From positions 248,001 through 312,000 of the forward strand of contig NZ_JAMOHZ010000001.1 in the NCBI RefSeq assembly GCF_024448715.1: a stretch of DNA of 64,000 nt, in the 5' to 3' direction. Made by a program: the position numbers and the translations under genes. The notes under the pieces are model-generated. The model was not told where the DNA came from and ran no database searches. It worked only from the letters and a program-made list of their open reading frames with translations. The stretch is from Stutzerimonas stutzeri. GTDB lineage: Bacteria > Pseudomonadota > Gammaproteobacteria > Pseudomonadales > Pseudomonadaceae. Position 1 is the stretch's first letter. The number at the start of each line of letters is the position of its first letter. Shown here piece after piece: positions 9,531-17,547 of the stretch.

Positions 9531-9767
9531 ATGAAAAATCTATTCTGGATTGCCGGTATTTCCCTGTTCGCTCAACTGGCCAATGCCGCGCCGCAGGCGG
9601 TGCCGTACCAATACGGCGATGATTTGGACGTCGCAAAAGTCATTTCGATGGAAGTGCCGAATGGCGGTTGTGCCGTGGTCGAAGCCAAGATGACTTACCT
9701 GGATTCCAAAGGCGAAACCCACGTGATGAGCTACCTGCGTCAAGGCGCGGATTGCAGCGATTACTGA
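9531..9767 (+). CDS. DUF2790 small secreted protein
   Basis: A 78-residue protein with a Sec signal peptide (MKNLFWIAGISLFAQLANAA) and a short mature domain containing YGDDLDVAKVIS and CAVVEAKMTYLDSKGE, which I recognise as the Pseudomonas DUF2790 family. Two cysteines (in GGCAVV and GADCSDY) could form a disulfide in the periplasm. AGAGG lies about 6 bases before the ATG. Function unknown. It is convergent with ligD, with 20 bases between the stops. Confidence 0.85.
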   Translation: MKNLFWIAGISLFAQLANAAPQAVPYQYGDDLDVAKVISMEVPNGGCAVVEAKMTYLDSKGETHVMSYLRQGADCSDY

Positions 9768-9787
9768 TCATCCCACCACTGGAGCAA

Positions 9788-12343
9788 TTATTTCATCCCG
9801 AGTCGCTCGCGCATTTCCTCTGTGATCGTTTGTCCCGTCTCGTCGATACCGGCCCAAGGGTCGTCGTCACCCTGCTCTTCCAATCGCTGCATAAGATTGC
9901 GGATGGTCCAGAGGTTCGCGCCCTTGAGATCGGCCAGCTCATCACGGTGGATTGGCACTGACACCGAGAGTCCTTCGCGCGCTCGGACCGAGTAGGCGGC
10001 AACGGTGCTGGCGCCCTGGCTATTGCGTAGGTAGTCGATGAAGATTTTGCCGACTCGATTCTTCGGGCCGCTCACCGCCGAGAAATGCTGTGGCAGCAGC
10101 TTCGCCATGTACTGCGCGATGGCCTGGCTAAAGGCCTTCGCTTCGGCCCAGCTATGGACCGGCTCGAGTGGCACCAGTATGTGCAGACCCTTACCACCGC
10201 TGGTTTTGAGGTAGGACTGCAAGCCGATTTCATCGAGCAACGTCTGGGTCAGCTGAGTCGCTTCGACCATGCGCTTCCACGGCAGCGCAGGGTCCGGGTC
10301 GAGGTCCAGCACGAATCGGTCGGGATGATCGAGCACGGGCGCCACGGCATTCCAGGTGTGCAGCTCAATGGTGCCCATCTGCGCCGCGCTGACCAGCGCC
10401 TCTACGCTGTCGATGGTCATCAGCGCCGCATGCTTGGGAAACAGCGCCGTGTCCAGCTGAGTGATATGCGGAATGCTCAGCTTCTCGGTGTGCTTCTGAA
10501 AAAACAGCTCCCCCTCGATGCCTTCCGGCGCACGGACCAACGCCAGTGGGCGCTGACGCAAATGTGGTAAGGCCCAAGGCGCAACTTCGGCGTAGAACCG
10601 GGCCAGCTCAATTTTGGTGGCGCCGATCGACTTGTCGATGATGCGCTCGGGATTGGAAATCTTGATCTTGCCGGCGCTGTTCGACGCGCTGGCCGTGGAT
10701 TTGCGGGGCGCCGCTGCCTTTGCTGCCTTCGCAGGCCGCTCATGGGTGATCGCCTGCGCGGGTTTATCCGAACGCAGGCCGTGAAACACCGAATGGCGAA
10801 TCACACCCTGCCGGGTCATCTCGGCATAGGCGACTTCACACATCAATTCTGGCTTGAGCCAGTGCGCACCTCGGACATCCGCAGCCGGCGGCGCCTTGGC
10901 CAGCGGACTTTTGTCGGCTTCTAGTTTTTTCAGCTTGGCATGCAAGCTTTTCAAGGTGATCTGGTTAAAGCCCGTGCCAACTTTGCCGGCGTAGTGCAGT
11001 TCGCCCTTGTCGTTATGCAGCCCCAATAGCAATGCACCGAAACCACTGCGCGCGCCCTTGGGATCGGTGAAGCCGACAATGATGAATTCCTGCCGATTCT
11101 TGCATTTGATCTTCACCCAGCTACTGCTGCGTTTGGAAACGTACGTGCTGCCTGCGCGCTTACCAATCAGCCCTTCCAGTTTCATCTGGCAGGCGCTTTC
11201 CAGGACGCTTTCCGGTTGCTCGGTGAAGTCAGCGGAAAACCGCAACAGCTCGCTATCGTTGGTTTCCAGTGTCTGGCTTAAAGCCGCGCGGCGTTCTTCC
11301 AGCGGGACCTCGCGCAAGTCCATGCCGTTCAGATAAGGCATGTCGAACAGGTAATAGACGATGCTGCCACTGCGCCCGATCTCAAAGGCGTTTTGCAACG
11401 CTTGGAAGTCTGGCGTGCCCTCCTCGTTTGGCACGACCACTTCACCGTCGAGCCAGGCCGATTCCAACCCAAGCGCCGCGAGCGCCTCGGCTTGCTGCGG
11501 CATCTTGGCCGTCCAGTCGTGGCCGTTGCGGGTAAAGAGTTGCACCTTGCCGGACTCGATGCGCGCCATGATCCGGTAACCGTCGAATTTGACCTCGTAG
11601 TACCAATCGCCGTCGGGCACCGATTCGACCAAGGTAGCCAGCTGCGGTTTGATGCTGTCGGGCAATGGCGCAGGTTTGGCGCCCGATAGCGTCGCCCGCG
11701 GCTCCTGCTTGCGGCTCTGCTTTTTGACGGGCGTCTTGACCGGCTTGGCGGCGACTTCGATTTTCGCCTTGCCGCGTTTGCGCGGAATCAATGTGCGATC
11801 GCTGAGTACGCTGTCTGGCAGCGCCTCGACAATGTCGTATTCCTGCTCGGGACGCGCCGCCTCGTCGTTCGACTTGATTAGAAACCACTGCTCCTTGCCG
11901 CCGTCCATTCGAGTGCGCACCAGGTTCCAGGTGCCGCTGAGCTTTTCTCCTTCCAAAGTGAATTTGAGCTTGCCCTTGCGATAGCCCTCCTGCGGATCAC
12001 CTTGAGGAATCCACACGCCACGATCCCAGACGATCACATCGCCAGCGCCGTAATGGCCTGCCGGAATGCTGCCCTCGAACGTGGCGTATTCCAGCGGGTG
12101 GTCTTCGACGTGTACCGCCAAACGACGGGACTTCGGATCCAGCGATGGGCCCTTGGGAACAGCCCAGCTCTTCAGCGTGCCGTCGAGCTCCAGTCGAAAA
12201 TCGTAGTGCAGCCGCGTCGCATCGTGCTTCTGAATGCAGTATTGCAACGCGCTCTTGGCTCGCTTGGATCTCGTTTGAGACTTACCGCCCGGCTCGGGAG
12301 TTGCGGCAAAATCGCGCTTTCGGTTGTATTCGTCGAGGGCCAT
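9788..12343 (-). CDS. ligD: Multifunctional ATP-dependent DNA ligase D
   Basis: An 851-residue non-homologous end-joining enzyme with all three activities. An N-terminal 3'-phosphoesterase domain (about residues 30-180; HYDFRLELDG, GHYGAGDVIVWD), a central ATP-dependent ligase domain with the nucleotidyl-lysine motif KFDG (Lys at about 252), and a C-terminal primase-polymerase domain (from about residue 570; DLDPD metal ligands, KTSGGKGLH). The order matches pseudomonad LigD. A lysine-rich linker separates the first two domains. Its partner Ku is about 38 kb away in this window with a second polymerase domain beside it. The GC-rich antisense frame of 290 codons over its 5' end is a shadow. 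Confidence 0.96.
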   Translation of the reverse strand: MALDEYNRKRDFAATPEPGGKSQTRSKRAKSALQYCIQKHDATRLHYDFRLELDGTLKSWAVPKGPSLDPKSRRLAVHVEDHPLEYATFEGSIPAGHYGAGDVIVWDRGVWIPQGDPQEGYRKGKLKFTLEGEKLSGTWNLVRTRMDGGKEQWFLIKSNDEAARPEQEYDIVEALPDSVLSDRTLIPRKRGKAKIEVAAKPVKTPVKKQSRKQEPRATLSGAKPAPLPDSIKPQLATLVESVPDGDWYYEVKFDGYRIMARIESGKVQLFTRNGHDWTAKMPQQAEALAALGLESAWLDGEVVVPNEEGTPDFQALQNAFEIGRSGSIVYYLFDMPYLNGMDLREVPLEERRAALSQTLETNDSELLRFSADFTEQPESVLESACQMKLEGLIGKRAGSTYVSKRSSSWVKIKCKNRQEFIIVGFTDPKGARSGFGALLLGLHNDKGELHYAGKVGTGFNQITLKSLHAKLKKLEADKSPLAKAPPAADVRGAHWLKPELMCEVAYAEMTRQGVIRHSVFHGLRSDKPAQAITHERPAKAAKAAAPRKSTASASNSAGKIKISNPERIIDKSIGATKIELARFYAEVAPWALPHLRQRPLALVRAPEGIEGELFFQKHTEKLSIPHITQLDTALFPKHAALMTIDSVEALVSAAQMGTIELHTWNAVAPVLDHPDRFVLDLDPDPALPWKRMVEATQLTQTLLDEIGLQSYLKTSGGKGLHILVPLEPVHSWAEAKAFSQAIAQYMAKLLPQHFSAVSGPKNRVGKIFIDYLRNSQGASTVAAYSVRAREGLSVSVPIHRDELADLKGANLWTIRNLMQRLEEQGDDDPWAGIDETGQTITEEMRERLGMK

Positions 12344-12370
12344 GGTGACGCTCCTGAGTTCCCGACGGGG

Positions 12371-12688
12371 TTATTCCAGATTGCCCGGATCGGATGCCGG
12401 ATCAGTCGGGCCACCGTGGCTGGAGTGGCGGCCCGGACTCACCGATGGGTCCTGCGCGTCAGGATCGGATTCGCCTTCGGTCTGCGGCGGGGTGGCAACC
12501 GGGTCGCCGTCTTCGGTAACCGTGCGGCCCTGACTGTCCTTGTGGGTATCCAAGGTTTCCTGCGGCGCAGGATTACCCATCGGGCTAGGACGCGCGCCCC
12601 GCTCGTCTTCGGGTGTACCGGCGGGCCATTGAGCGAACGCCGATGTCGCCATGAGGCTCGCGAATATCAGTGTCGTTATTTTTTTCAT
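12371..12688 (-). CDS. Small secreted, probably disordered protein
   Basis: A 105-residue product with a Sec signal peptide (MKKITTLIFASLMATSAFA) and a mature part rich in Pro, Gly, Asp, Glu and Ser, with no hydrophobic core and no cysteines. Such composition predicts an unstructured periplasmic or secreted protein. AGAGGA lies 7 bases before the ATG, which decides against a longer frame. It lies 27 bases upstream of ligD on the same strand, so both may share a transcript. I do not recognise a named family. Confidence 0.65.
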   Translation of the reverse strand: MKKITTLIFASLMATSAFAQWPAGTPEDERGARPSPMGNPAPQETLDTHKDSQGRTVTEDGDPVATPPQTEGESDPDAQDPSVSPGRHSSHGGPTDPASDPGNLE

Positions 12689-12960
12689 CGTTGGTTCCTC
12701 TGTGGCTGTCACCCGTCGCGATGCATTCACGGTCGGGCCGTTACGGTTGAATACTGCCGCCGCGTCTGCTCGTCGAAACTGCGCTGCGAAGCGCAACGGC
12801 GCAGGTTTGGCCGCTGGAGGTTCTTCTGCCGAGCGGCGACAAAACGGTATTTACAACCGGGCAGGTCCTGCTAGCGTTGAAAGATGCCGCGAATTCAAAG
12901 CGGCGGAATATGGGTGCGAGTAATCTCGCCGAGTCTGGACGCACGATAGGAGGAAGGGTC

Positions 12961-13242
12961 ATGAGTTCACGTCTACCTCTGCTGACGATAGAGAACATCC
13001 TTCGTAACTACCTTCAGCCCTTTCGTTGTGACTGTCATGCCCAGCAAGACAGCCGCGTCACCGTGCGGCTCTACGAAGAACATCACGACGGTGAAGAGCT
13101 GACGGTTTTCGGCATCACCGACGAGCAGTGCCGCGATGCCGCTAACCTGGTACGGCTCGCTCAGGAACTGCGCTTCGAACTCTACGCAACCCGCAGCGGC
13201 ATGGCCTCCGCTGCGGGTTGCGCCAAAATCTCCGAGCGCTAG
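12961..13242 (+). CDS. DUF1652 protein
   Basis: A 93-residue cytoplasmic protein. The sequence (IENILRNYLQPFRCDC, then RLYEE, LTVFGI and ARSGM-like end) matches the small DUF1652 family common in Pseudomonas. A strong AGGAGG site lies 7 bases before the ATG. It is followed, convergently, by the YciE-like gene. Function unknown. Confidence 0.82.
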   Translation: MSSRLPLLTIENILRNYLQPFRCDCHAQQDSRVTVRLYEEHHDGEELTVFGITDEQCRDAANLVRLAQELRFELYATRSGMASAAGCAKISER

Positions 13243-13270
13243 CGGCCCTTTCTGACGACGCATTTCACAA

Positions 13271-13801
13271 TCAGCGCTTGGCTTCCACATTCGGCGTTTG
13301 CGCGCGGGTTAGATAAGCCTGGGTCAGTTCGGCAAGGTGACTGCGCATCCAATCAGCCATCGCGACCTCTTCAGCCAGAATGCGAGTGCAGATTTCCTTC
13401 GTCTGGGTATCGCCAACCGCTTCTGCGGCCGCAATCAGGATTTCGTAGGAGGCGATTTCCAGGTTTTCGAAGACATAACCCATCTGGGCGCCTTTGACGA
13501 TCTCATCGCTGACCATCATGCCGCCCATGGCCTGGCCCATCGCCATCATCTTGCCGCCAAGGTCCTTGAAGCCCGAGTAGGATTTGTCGTAGCGCTGCAG
13601 GCAGGTTTCGATCAGCTTGGCCTGGTTCTGGGTTTCGGTAATGTGCTGCTCGATGCGCGCCTTCAACTCGGGATAGTGCTCAATGCGGCTGGCCTGCTTG
13701 CTGAGCATGGATTCGGCTTGCGCTTCCATGGCGTGAGCATCGCGCAGCCATTCGATCAATCGTTCGATGCGGACGTCGTTTCCGGTCTGTGCACTTTGCA
13801 T
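13271..13801 (-). CDS. YciE-like ferritin-fold protein (DUF892)
   Basis: A 176-residue all-helical protein resembling the YciE/DUF892 group, a four-helix di-iron ferritin-like fold. The helices run from IERLIEWLRDAHAMEAQAESML through ENLEIASYEILIAAAEAVG, with conserved acidic residues (E in AMEAQ, E in NLEIASYE, EE in LAEEVAMADW) in the positions expected of metal ligands. GGAG lies 7 bases before the chosen ATG at 13801; the frame is open further upstream without a better start. YciE-type genes are commonly stress-induced; the role here is inferred. Confidence 0.88.
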   Translation of the reverse strand: MQSAQTGNDVRIERLIEWLRDAHAMEAQAESMLSKQASRIEHYPELKARIEQHITETQNQAKLIETCLQRYDKSYSGFKDLGGKMMAMGQAMGGMMVSDEIVKGAQMGYVFENLEIASYEILIAAAEAVGDTQTKEICTRILAEEVAMADWMRSHLAELTQAYLTRAQTPNVEAKR

Positions 13802-13953
13802 GTCGGTTCTCCAGATGGATTGGATGCGAGCAGGGCTTCTCGCCCCCTTGTTGATGTGAGAGGAGCCATCGCGGGGAGTTCCGCCCATCCGACTGGCTGC
13901 ACGCCGACCCTGAACTTTGCACAGAGGCTGCCAGTCACTGATGCAACCTTTGG

Positions 13954-15102
13954 ATGCGGAGTTGGCTTATCGAAATCCTCGACTTTTTCCTGCAATGGGA
14001 GAACTACATAACCGAGCCGGCACTGCGCACGCTGCTGGCTGCATCTTTTGTCGTGGTCCTGCTGAGCGTGTTCAGCCGTGTGCTGACAGCTGTAATGCTG
14101 CGATTGGCTCGCGGTTTCCTGTTTACCAAGGCAGTCTCCGAACAGCTCGAAAAACCCATCCGGGTCTTGCTGCCGCTGCTCGGCTTACAAACTGTGCTCT
14201 CCACCGCTAGCGATGAACTCGCGTTGATAGGCGCCGCGCGACGCGTCACCACGTTACTGATCATTGCCTGCTTCACCTGGCTGGCTCTGCGTCTGTTGCG
14301 TGGCGTTGAACAGGCGGTGCGGCTGAAAAATCCGGTGGATGTGATCGACAACCTGCGTGCCAGGCAGATCCAGACGCAATCGCGGGTGCTACTGCGCACC
14401 CTGAGTTTTTTCATCCTGCTGATCGGCGCTGCCGGCATGCTGATGACTTTTCCAGCAGCCCGTCAGTTTGGCGCCAGCCTGCTCGCGTCTGCAGGTCTTG
14501 CTGGTTTGGCTGTAGGTTTCGCCGCGCGGCCAGTACTTGCCAACCTGATTGCCGGAATCCAGATCGCGATTACCCAGCCGATCCGCCTGGACGACGTGGT
14601 GATTGTCGAGAACGAATGGGGACGCATCGAGGAGATCACCGGCACCTATGTCATCGTGCGTATTTGGGACGATCGTCGGCTGGTCGTTCCGCTGCAATAT
14701 TTCATCGAGAAGCCGTTTCAGAACTGGACGCGGCGTAATTCCAGCATCATCGGCTCGGTATTTTTCTGGGTCGATTATTCGCTGCCGCTGGAGCCGCTGC
14801 GCGAAGAACTGCGCCGGCTCTGCCAGGAAGTGCCGGAGCTCTGGGATGGTCGGGTCATCGTGCTGCAGGTGACCGATACCAGTGAAAAGTCGATCCAGCT
14901 CCGCGTGCTTGTCAGCTCGCCGGACTCTTCCCGCAACTGGGATTTGCGCTGCCACCTGCGCGAGAACCTGATCGGATTCATCCAGCGACAGTTCCCGAAA
15001 TGCCTGCCACAGCTGCGTGCGGACCTGAGCGTCGGGCAGAAACCCAGCATCGATCATTCGGTGCCGGAGCATGTGGAGCCTGAGCGCCAGCCACCCGTGT
15101 AA
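13954..15102 (+). CDS. Small-conductance mechanosensitive channel family protein
   Basis: A 382-residue MscS-superfamily membrane protein. Several hydrophobic segments (first about residues 23-45; others near 85-105 and 145-165) precede the pore helix AGLAVGFAARPVLANLIAG and the beta domain IRLDDVVIVENEWGRIEEIT. The DDRRLVVPLQYFIEKPFQNW stretch is typical of MscS beta/lower domains. An in-frame TGA lies five codons before the ATG, which fixes the start; no clear ribosome site is visible. Releases solutes on hypo-osmotic shock, which fits the osmolyte genes nearby. Confidence 0.92.
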   Translation: MRSWLIEILDFFLQWENYITEPALRTLLAASFVVVLLSVFSRVLTAVMLRLARGFLFTKAVSEQLEKPIRVLLPLLGLQTVLSTASDELALIGAARRVTTLLIIACFTWLALRLLRGVEQAVRLKNPVDVIDNLRARQIQTQSRVLLRTLSFFILLIGAAGMLMTFPAARQFGASLLASAGLAGLAVGFAARPVLANLIAGIQIAITQPIRLDDVVIVENEWGRIEEITGTYVIVRIWDDRRLVVPLQYFIEKPFQNWTRRNSSIIGSVFFWVDYSLPLEPLREELRRLCQEVPELWDGRVIVLQVTDTSEKSIQLRVLVSSPDSSRNWDLRCHLRENLIGFIQRQFPKCLPQLRADLSVGQKPSIDHSVPEHVEPERQPPV

Positions 15103-15185
15103 TGGTCGTGGCGAGACGTCAGGTTTCGCCGTAACAAAATGCACGATGCGTTAGCTGCGGCCCGGTGCGTGGTCCAGCGCTGCGT

Positions 15186-15686
15186 TCAGCTGTGTTCGGC
15201 AAGTTTGCGCAGCAACTGTTCGTATTTTTCCGGCAGCTGCTCCAGCCCATAGCGTGCCGCCTGTTTGCGAATTTCCACACGGTCCCCTTCGAACTGAACC
15301 GTCTCGCTGATACTCACCTGGCGCTCGCCTTGCATCAGTGCAAAGGCGTAGCACTGAGTTCCGCCGGCATCTTCCTCGCTGTCGTCGGCGACTCCGGTGT
15401 TGGCAATGGCGATATCCGTGACGCTTGCGTTCAGTGCCCCGATAGCCATCTCGGTAGCGACTTCCTCGCTGGTCAGTCCGAAGGTCTCGATGGTTTCGAA
15501 GCTGACGTTGAGCAATCGGTTCTTGGCTTTTGGCGAATACACGACGAACCCGCTGTCCAGCACTTGGCCGCAACCTGGGATGTCGCCCAACAGCGAAGCC
15601 ATCAGGCCACACGTGCAGGATTCGGCAGTGGTCAACTTCAGTTGTTTGTCACGTAGAAATCGTACGATTTCAGCGAGGTCTTGCAT
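15186..15686 (-). CDS. CinA C-terminal-domain protein, divergent PncC-like
   Basis: A 166-residue stand-alone CinA C-terminal domain, the fold of nicotinamide-nucleotide amidase. The motif TAESCTCGLMASLLGDIPG at about residues 19-37 and SGFVVYSPKAKNRLL are recognisable. The family's glycine/proline-rich GxxGPxGG loop is degenerate here (ANTGVADDSEEDAGG), so the enzymatic activity is uncertain and a divergent paralogue is likely. It is convergent with the MscS-type gene and divergent from glgA across 298 bases. Confidence 0.83.
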   Translation of the reverse strand: MQDLAEIVRFLRDKQLKLTTAESCTCGLMASLLGDIPGCGQVLDSGFVVYSPKAKNRLLNVSFETIETFGLTSEEVATEMAIGALNASVTDIAIANTGVADDSEEDAGGTQCYAFALMQGERQVSISETVQFEGDRVEIRKQAARYGLEQLPEKYEQLLRKLAEHS

Positions 15687-15984
15687 GGTTTCAGCTCCAA
15701 CTTGCGGCTTGAAAACAACACTGTTGAGTCAGATTTCCGAGCCGGCCTTTTCCGGCAAAGTTCCCGGCAATGGATTCCATCGGAATTTGAGAACTAATTC
15801 ATGGTCGTTCGGTCTTTTTTCAAGGTAGGGCCACAGTAGCCCTATGCCGCGAAATCAGCGGGTCCGAACAAGAAAAATCAGTGTTGCCGTGCTCATGGTT
15901 TGCAGCGCTCAGATTGGCGCTGTGTTGGGAATATGTGCTCGTAATTGACCTTGGCGTAGGCGCCGGTCTTTGGGGAAATTGCTT
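15687..15984. other. Intergenic: divergent control region of cinA-like gene and glgA
   Basis: This 298-base gap separates the cinA-like gene (leftward) from the glgA operon (rightward), so promoters for both should lie here. I see a short GCCGG...CCGGC inverted repeat near 15743-15760 and a TTTTTT run near 15820, but no promoter I can name with confidence. Confidence 0.4.
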
Positions 15985-17535
15985 ATGAGTATTGCAGCTG
16001 TGAATGCCCGGCCTGTCCGCTTGAACACTACCGAACGTCTGATGTCGCCTTCCGAGCGGCCGTTGCTGCAACTACGCAGCACTCAGAACGACAAGAAGAA
16101 CATTTTATTCGTCACCTCCGAGCTGACCGATCTGGTCAAAACGGGCGGTCTCGCCGATGTGTCGGCGGCCCTGCCCAGGGCGTTGGGCGATCTCCATGAT
16201 GTGCGGGTGTTGATCCCGGGTTACAACCAAGTCATGCAATGCGGCGAGCCGATTCGCATCGTTGGCAGCGTTCTGTCCCATGGCGACCTACCGTCGTGCA
16301 GGATTGGTCGTCTCGACATGCACGATGGTCTGATCATTTACGTGCTGATCTGCCCGGAACTTTACGAGCGCGACGGTCTGCCTTATGGCGATGAGCAGGG
16401 CCACGATTGGCCGGATAACCCGATACGCTTCGCCCGTCTGTGCATGGCCGCAGCGGACATCGCCGCTGGTACGGCTTGCATCCGCTGGATCCCCGATCTG
16501 GTGCATGCCCATGACTGGCCGACCGGGCTGACGCCGGCCTACATGCATTGGCGCGGCTTGAACACACCGAGCATCTTCACCATCCACAACCTGGCTTACC
16601 AGGGCAACATCGACATGAGCCTGCGCCGCAAACTGGGCATTCCTCTGGAAGCCTGCGGCCCGGAGCGGATGGAGTTTTACGGCGCGCTGTCGCTGCTCAA
16701 GGCCGGCATTGCCTACGCCAGCCACGTCACCACCGTCAGCGCGACCTACGCCCAGGAAATCACTACCCCGGCGTTTGGTTGTGGCATGGAAGGCTTCCTC
16801 GCCATGAAGGCGCGCCAGGGTCTGCTCAGCGGGCTTCTGAACGGTATCGACGAGAGCTGGGAGCCACAGAGCTGCCCACATTTGGTTAGCCAGTTCCGGT
16901 CCCGCGACTGGGCGGGTAAAGCCGCCAATGCCGCGCATATTCGTGAGCTGTTCGGCCTTGAGCAAGGCGCCGGACCGCTGTTCGCGGTGGTGTCCCGGTT
17001 AGTGCATCAAAAAGGCATTGACCTGACCGTTGAAGTCGCCGAGACGATCGTTCAGCGCGGCGGACAATTGGCCATCCTCGGGCGCGGCGACTCGCACATC
17101 GAAGATGATGTACGTCGGCTCACCGAACGCTTTCCCGGTCGGGTGGGCGCGCATATCGGCTTCAACGAGACCGATGCGCGGCGGCTGTTCGCCGGGAGTG
17201 ATTTTCTGCTCATGCCTTCGCGTTACGAGCCGTGCGGGCTGAGCCAGATGTATGCACAGCGCTTCGCATCGCTGCCGATTGCCCACCGCACGGGTGGCCT
17301 GGCCGACAGCATCGACGACGGCGTCACCGGTTTCCTGTTCAACGAGGCCACGCTGGACAGCTACCGCTACGCAGTGGAGCGCGCCCTGGCGATTTACGAG
17401 AAACCACAGCTGCTCAATGCGATGCGCTGCCGCGCCATGAGCGGCGGTTTCTTCTGGCGTCACGCGATCGAACCCTATGACCGGTTGTACCACCGGTTGC
17501 TGGGCGAGCGGAGCCAGGCCACTGTCACTTTCTAA
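15985..17535 (+). CDS. glgA: Glycogen synthase
   Basis: A 516-residue GT5 glycosyltransferase that adds glucose from ADP-glucose to growing alpha-1,4-glucan. The N-terminal domain has KTGGLADVSAALP (substrate loop), HAHDWPTGLTPAY and TIHNLAYQG; the C-terminal domain has SRLVHQKGID and the catalytic-site PSRYEPCGLSQMYAQ. About 40 residues precede the usual VTSEL start, a longer N-terminus than in E. coli GlgA. The ATG at 15985 has GGGGA about 8 bases upstream; a TTG at 15970 is possible. First gene of a tightly packed operon with treZ, malQ, treY and the DUF2934 gene. No glgC is in the window, so its nucleotide-sugar supply must come from elsewhere. Confidence 0.95.
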   Translation: MSIAAVNARPVRLNTTERLMSPSERPLLQLRSTQNDKKNILFVTSELTDLVKTGGLADVSAALPRALGDLHDVRVLIPGYNQVMQCGEPIRIVGSVLSHGDLPSCRIGRLDMHDGLIIYVLICPELYERDGLPYGDEQGHDWPDNPIRFARLCMAAADIAAGTACIRWIPDLVHAHDWPTGLTPAYMHWRGLNTPSIFTIHNLAYQGNIDMSLRRKLGIPLEACGPERMEFYGALSLLKAGIAYASHVTTVSATYAQEITTPAFGCGMEGFLAMKARQGLLSGLLNGIDESWEPQSCPHLVSQFRSRDWAGKAANAAHIRELFGLEQGAGPLFAVVSRLVHQKGIDLTVEVAETIVQRGGQLAILGRGDSHIEDDVRRLTERFPGRVGAHIGFNETDARRLFAGSDFLLMPSRYEPCGLSQMYAQRFASLPIAHRTGGLADSIDDGVTGFLFNEATLDSYRYAVERALAIYEKPQLLNAMRCRAMSGGFFWRHAIEPYDRLYHRLLGERSQATVTF

Positions 17536-17547
17536 CGAGGTCGATCA

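Noticed and set aside
12002..12874. 290-codon plus-strand frame over ligD 5' end and the small secreted gene
   Set aside because: It is antisense to ligD and rich in Arg, Gly and Cys as shadow frames are; the minus-strand genes have ribosome sites and motifs.
15110..15130. Weak hairpin GGCGAGA/TTTCGCC between the MscS-type and cinA-like genes
   Set aside because: Only 7 pairs with a wobble and no T run; not strong enough to call a terminator.
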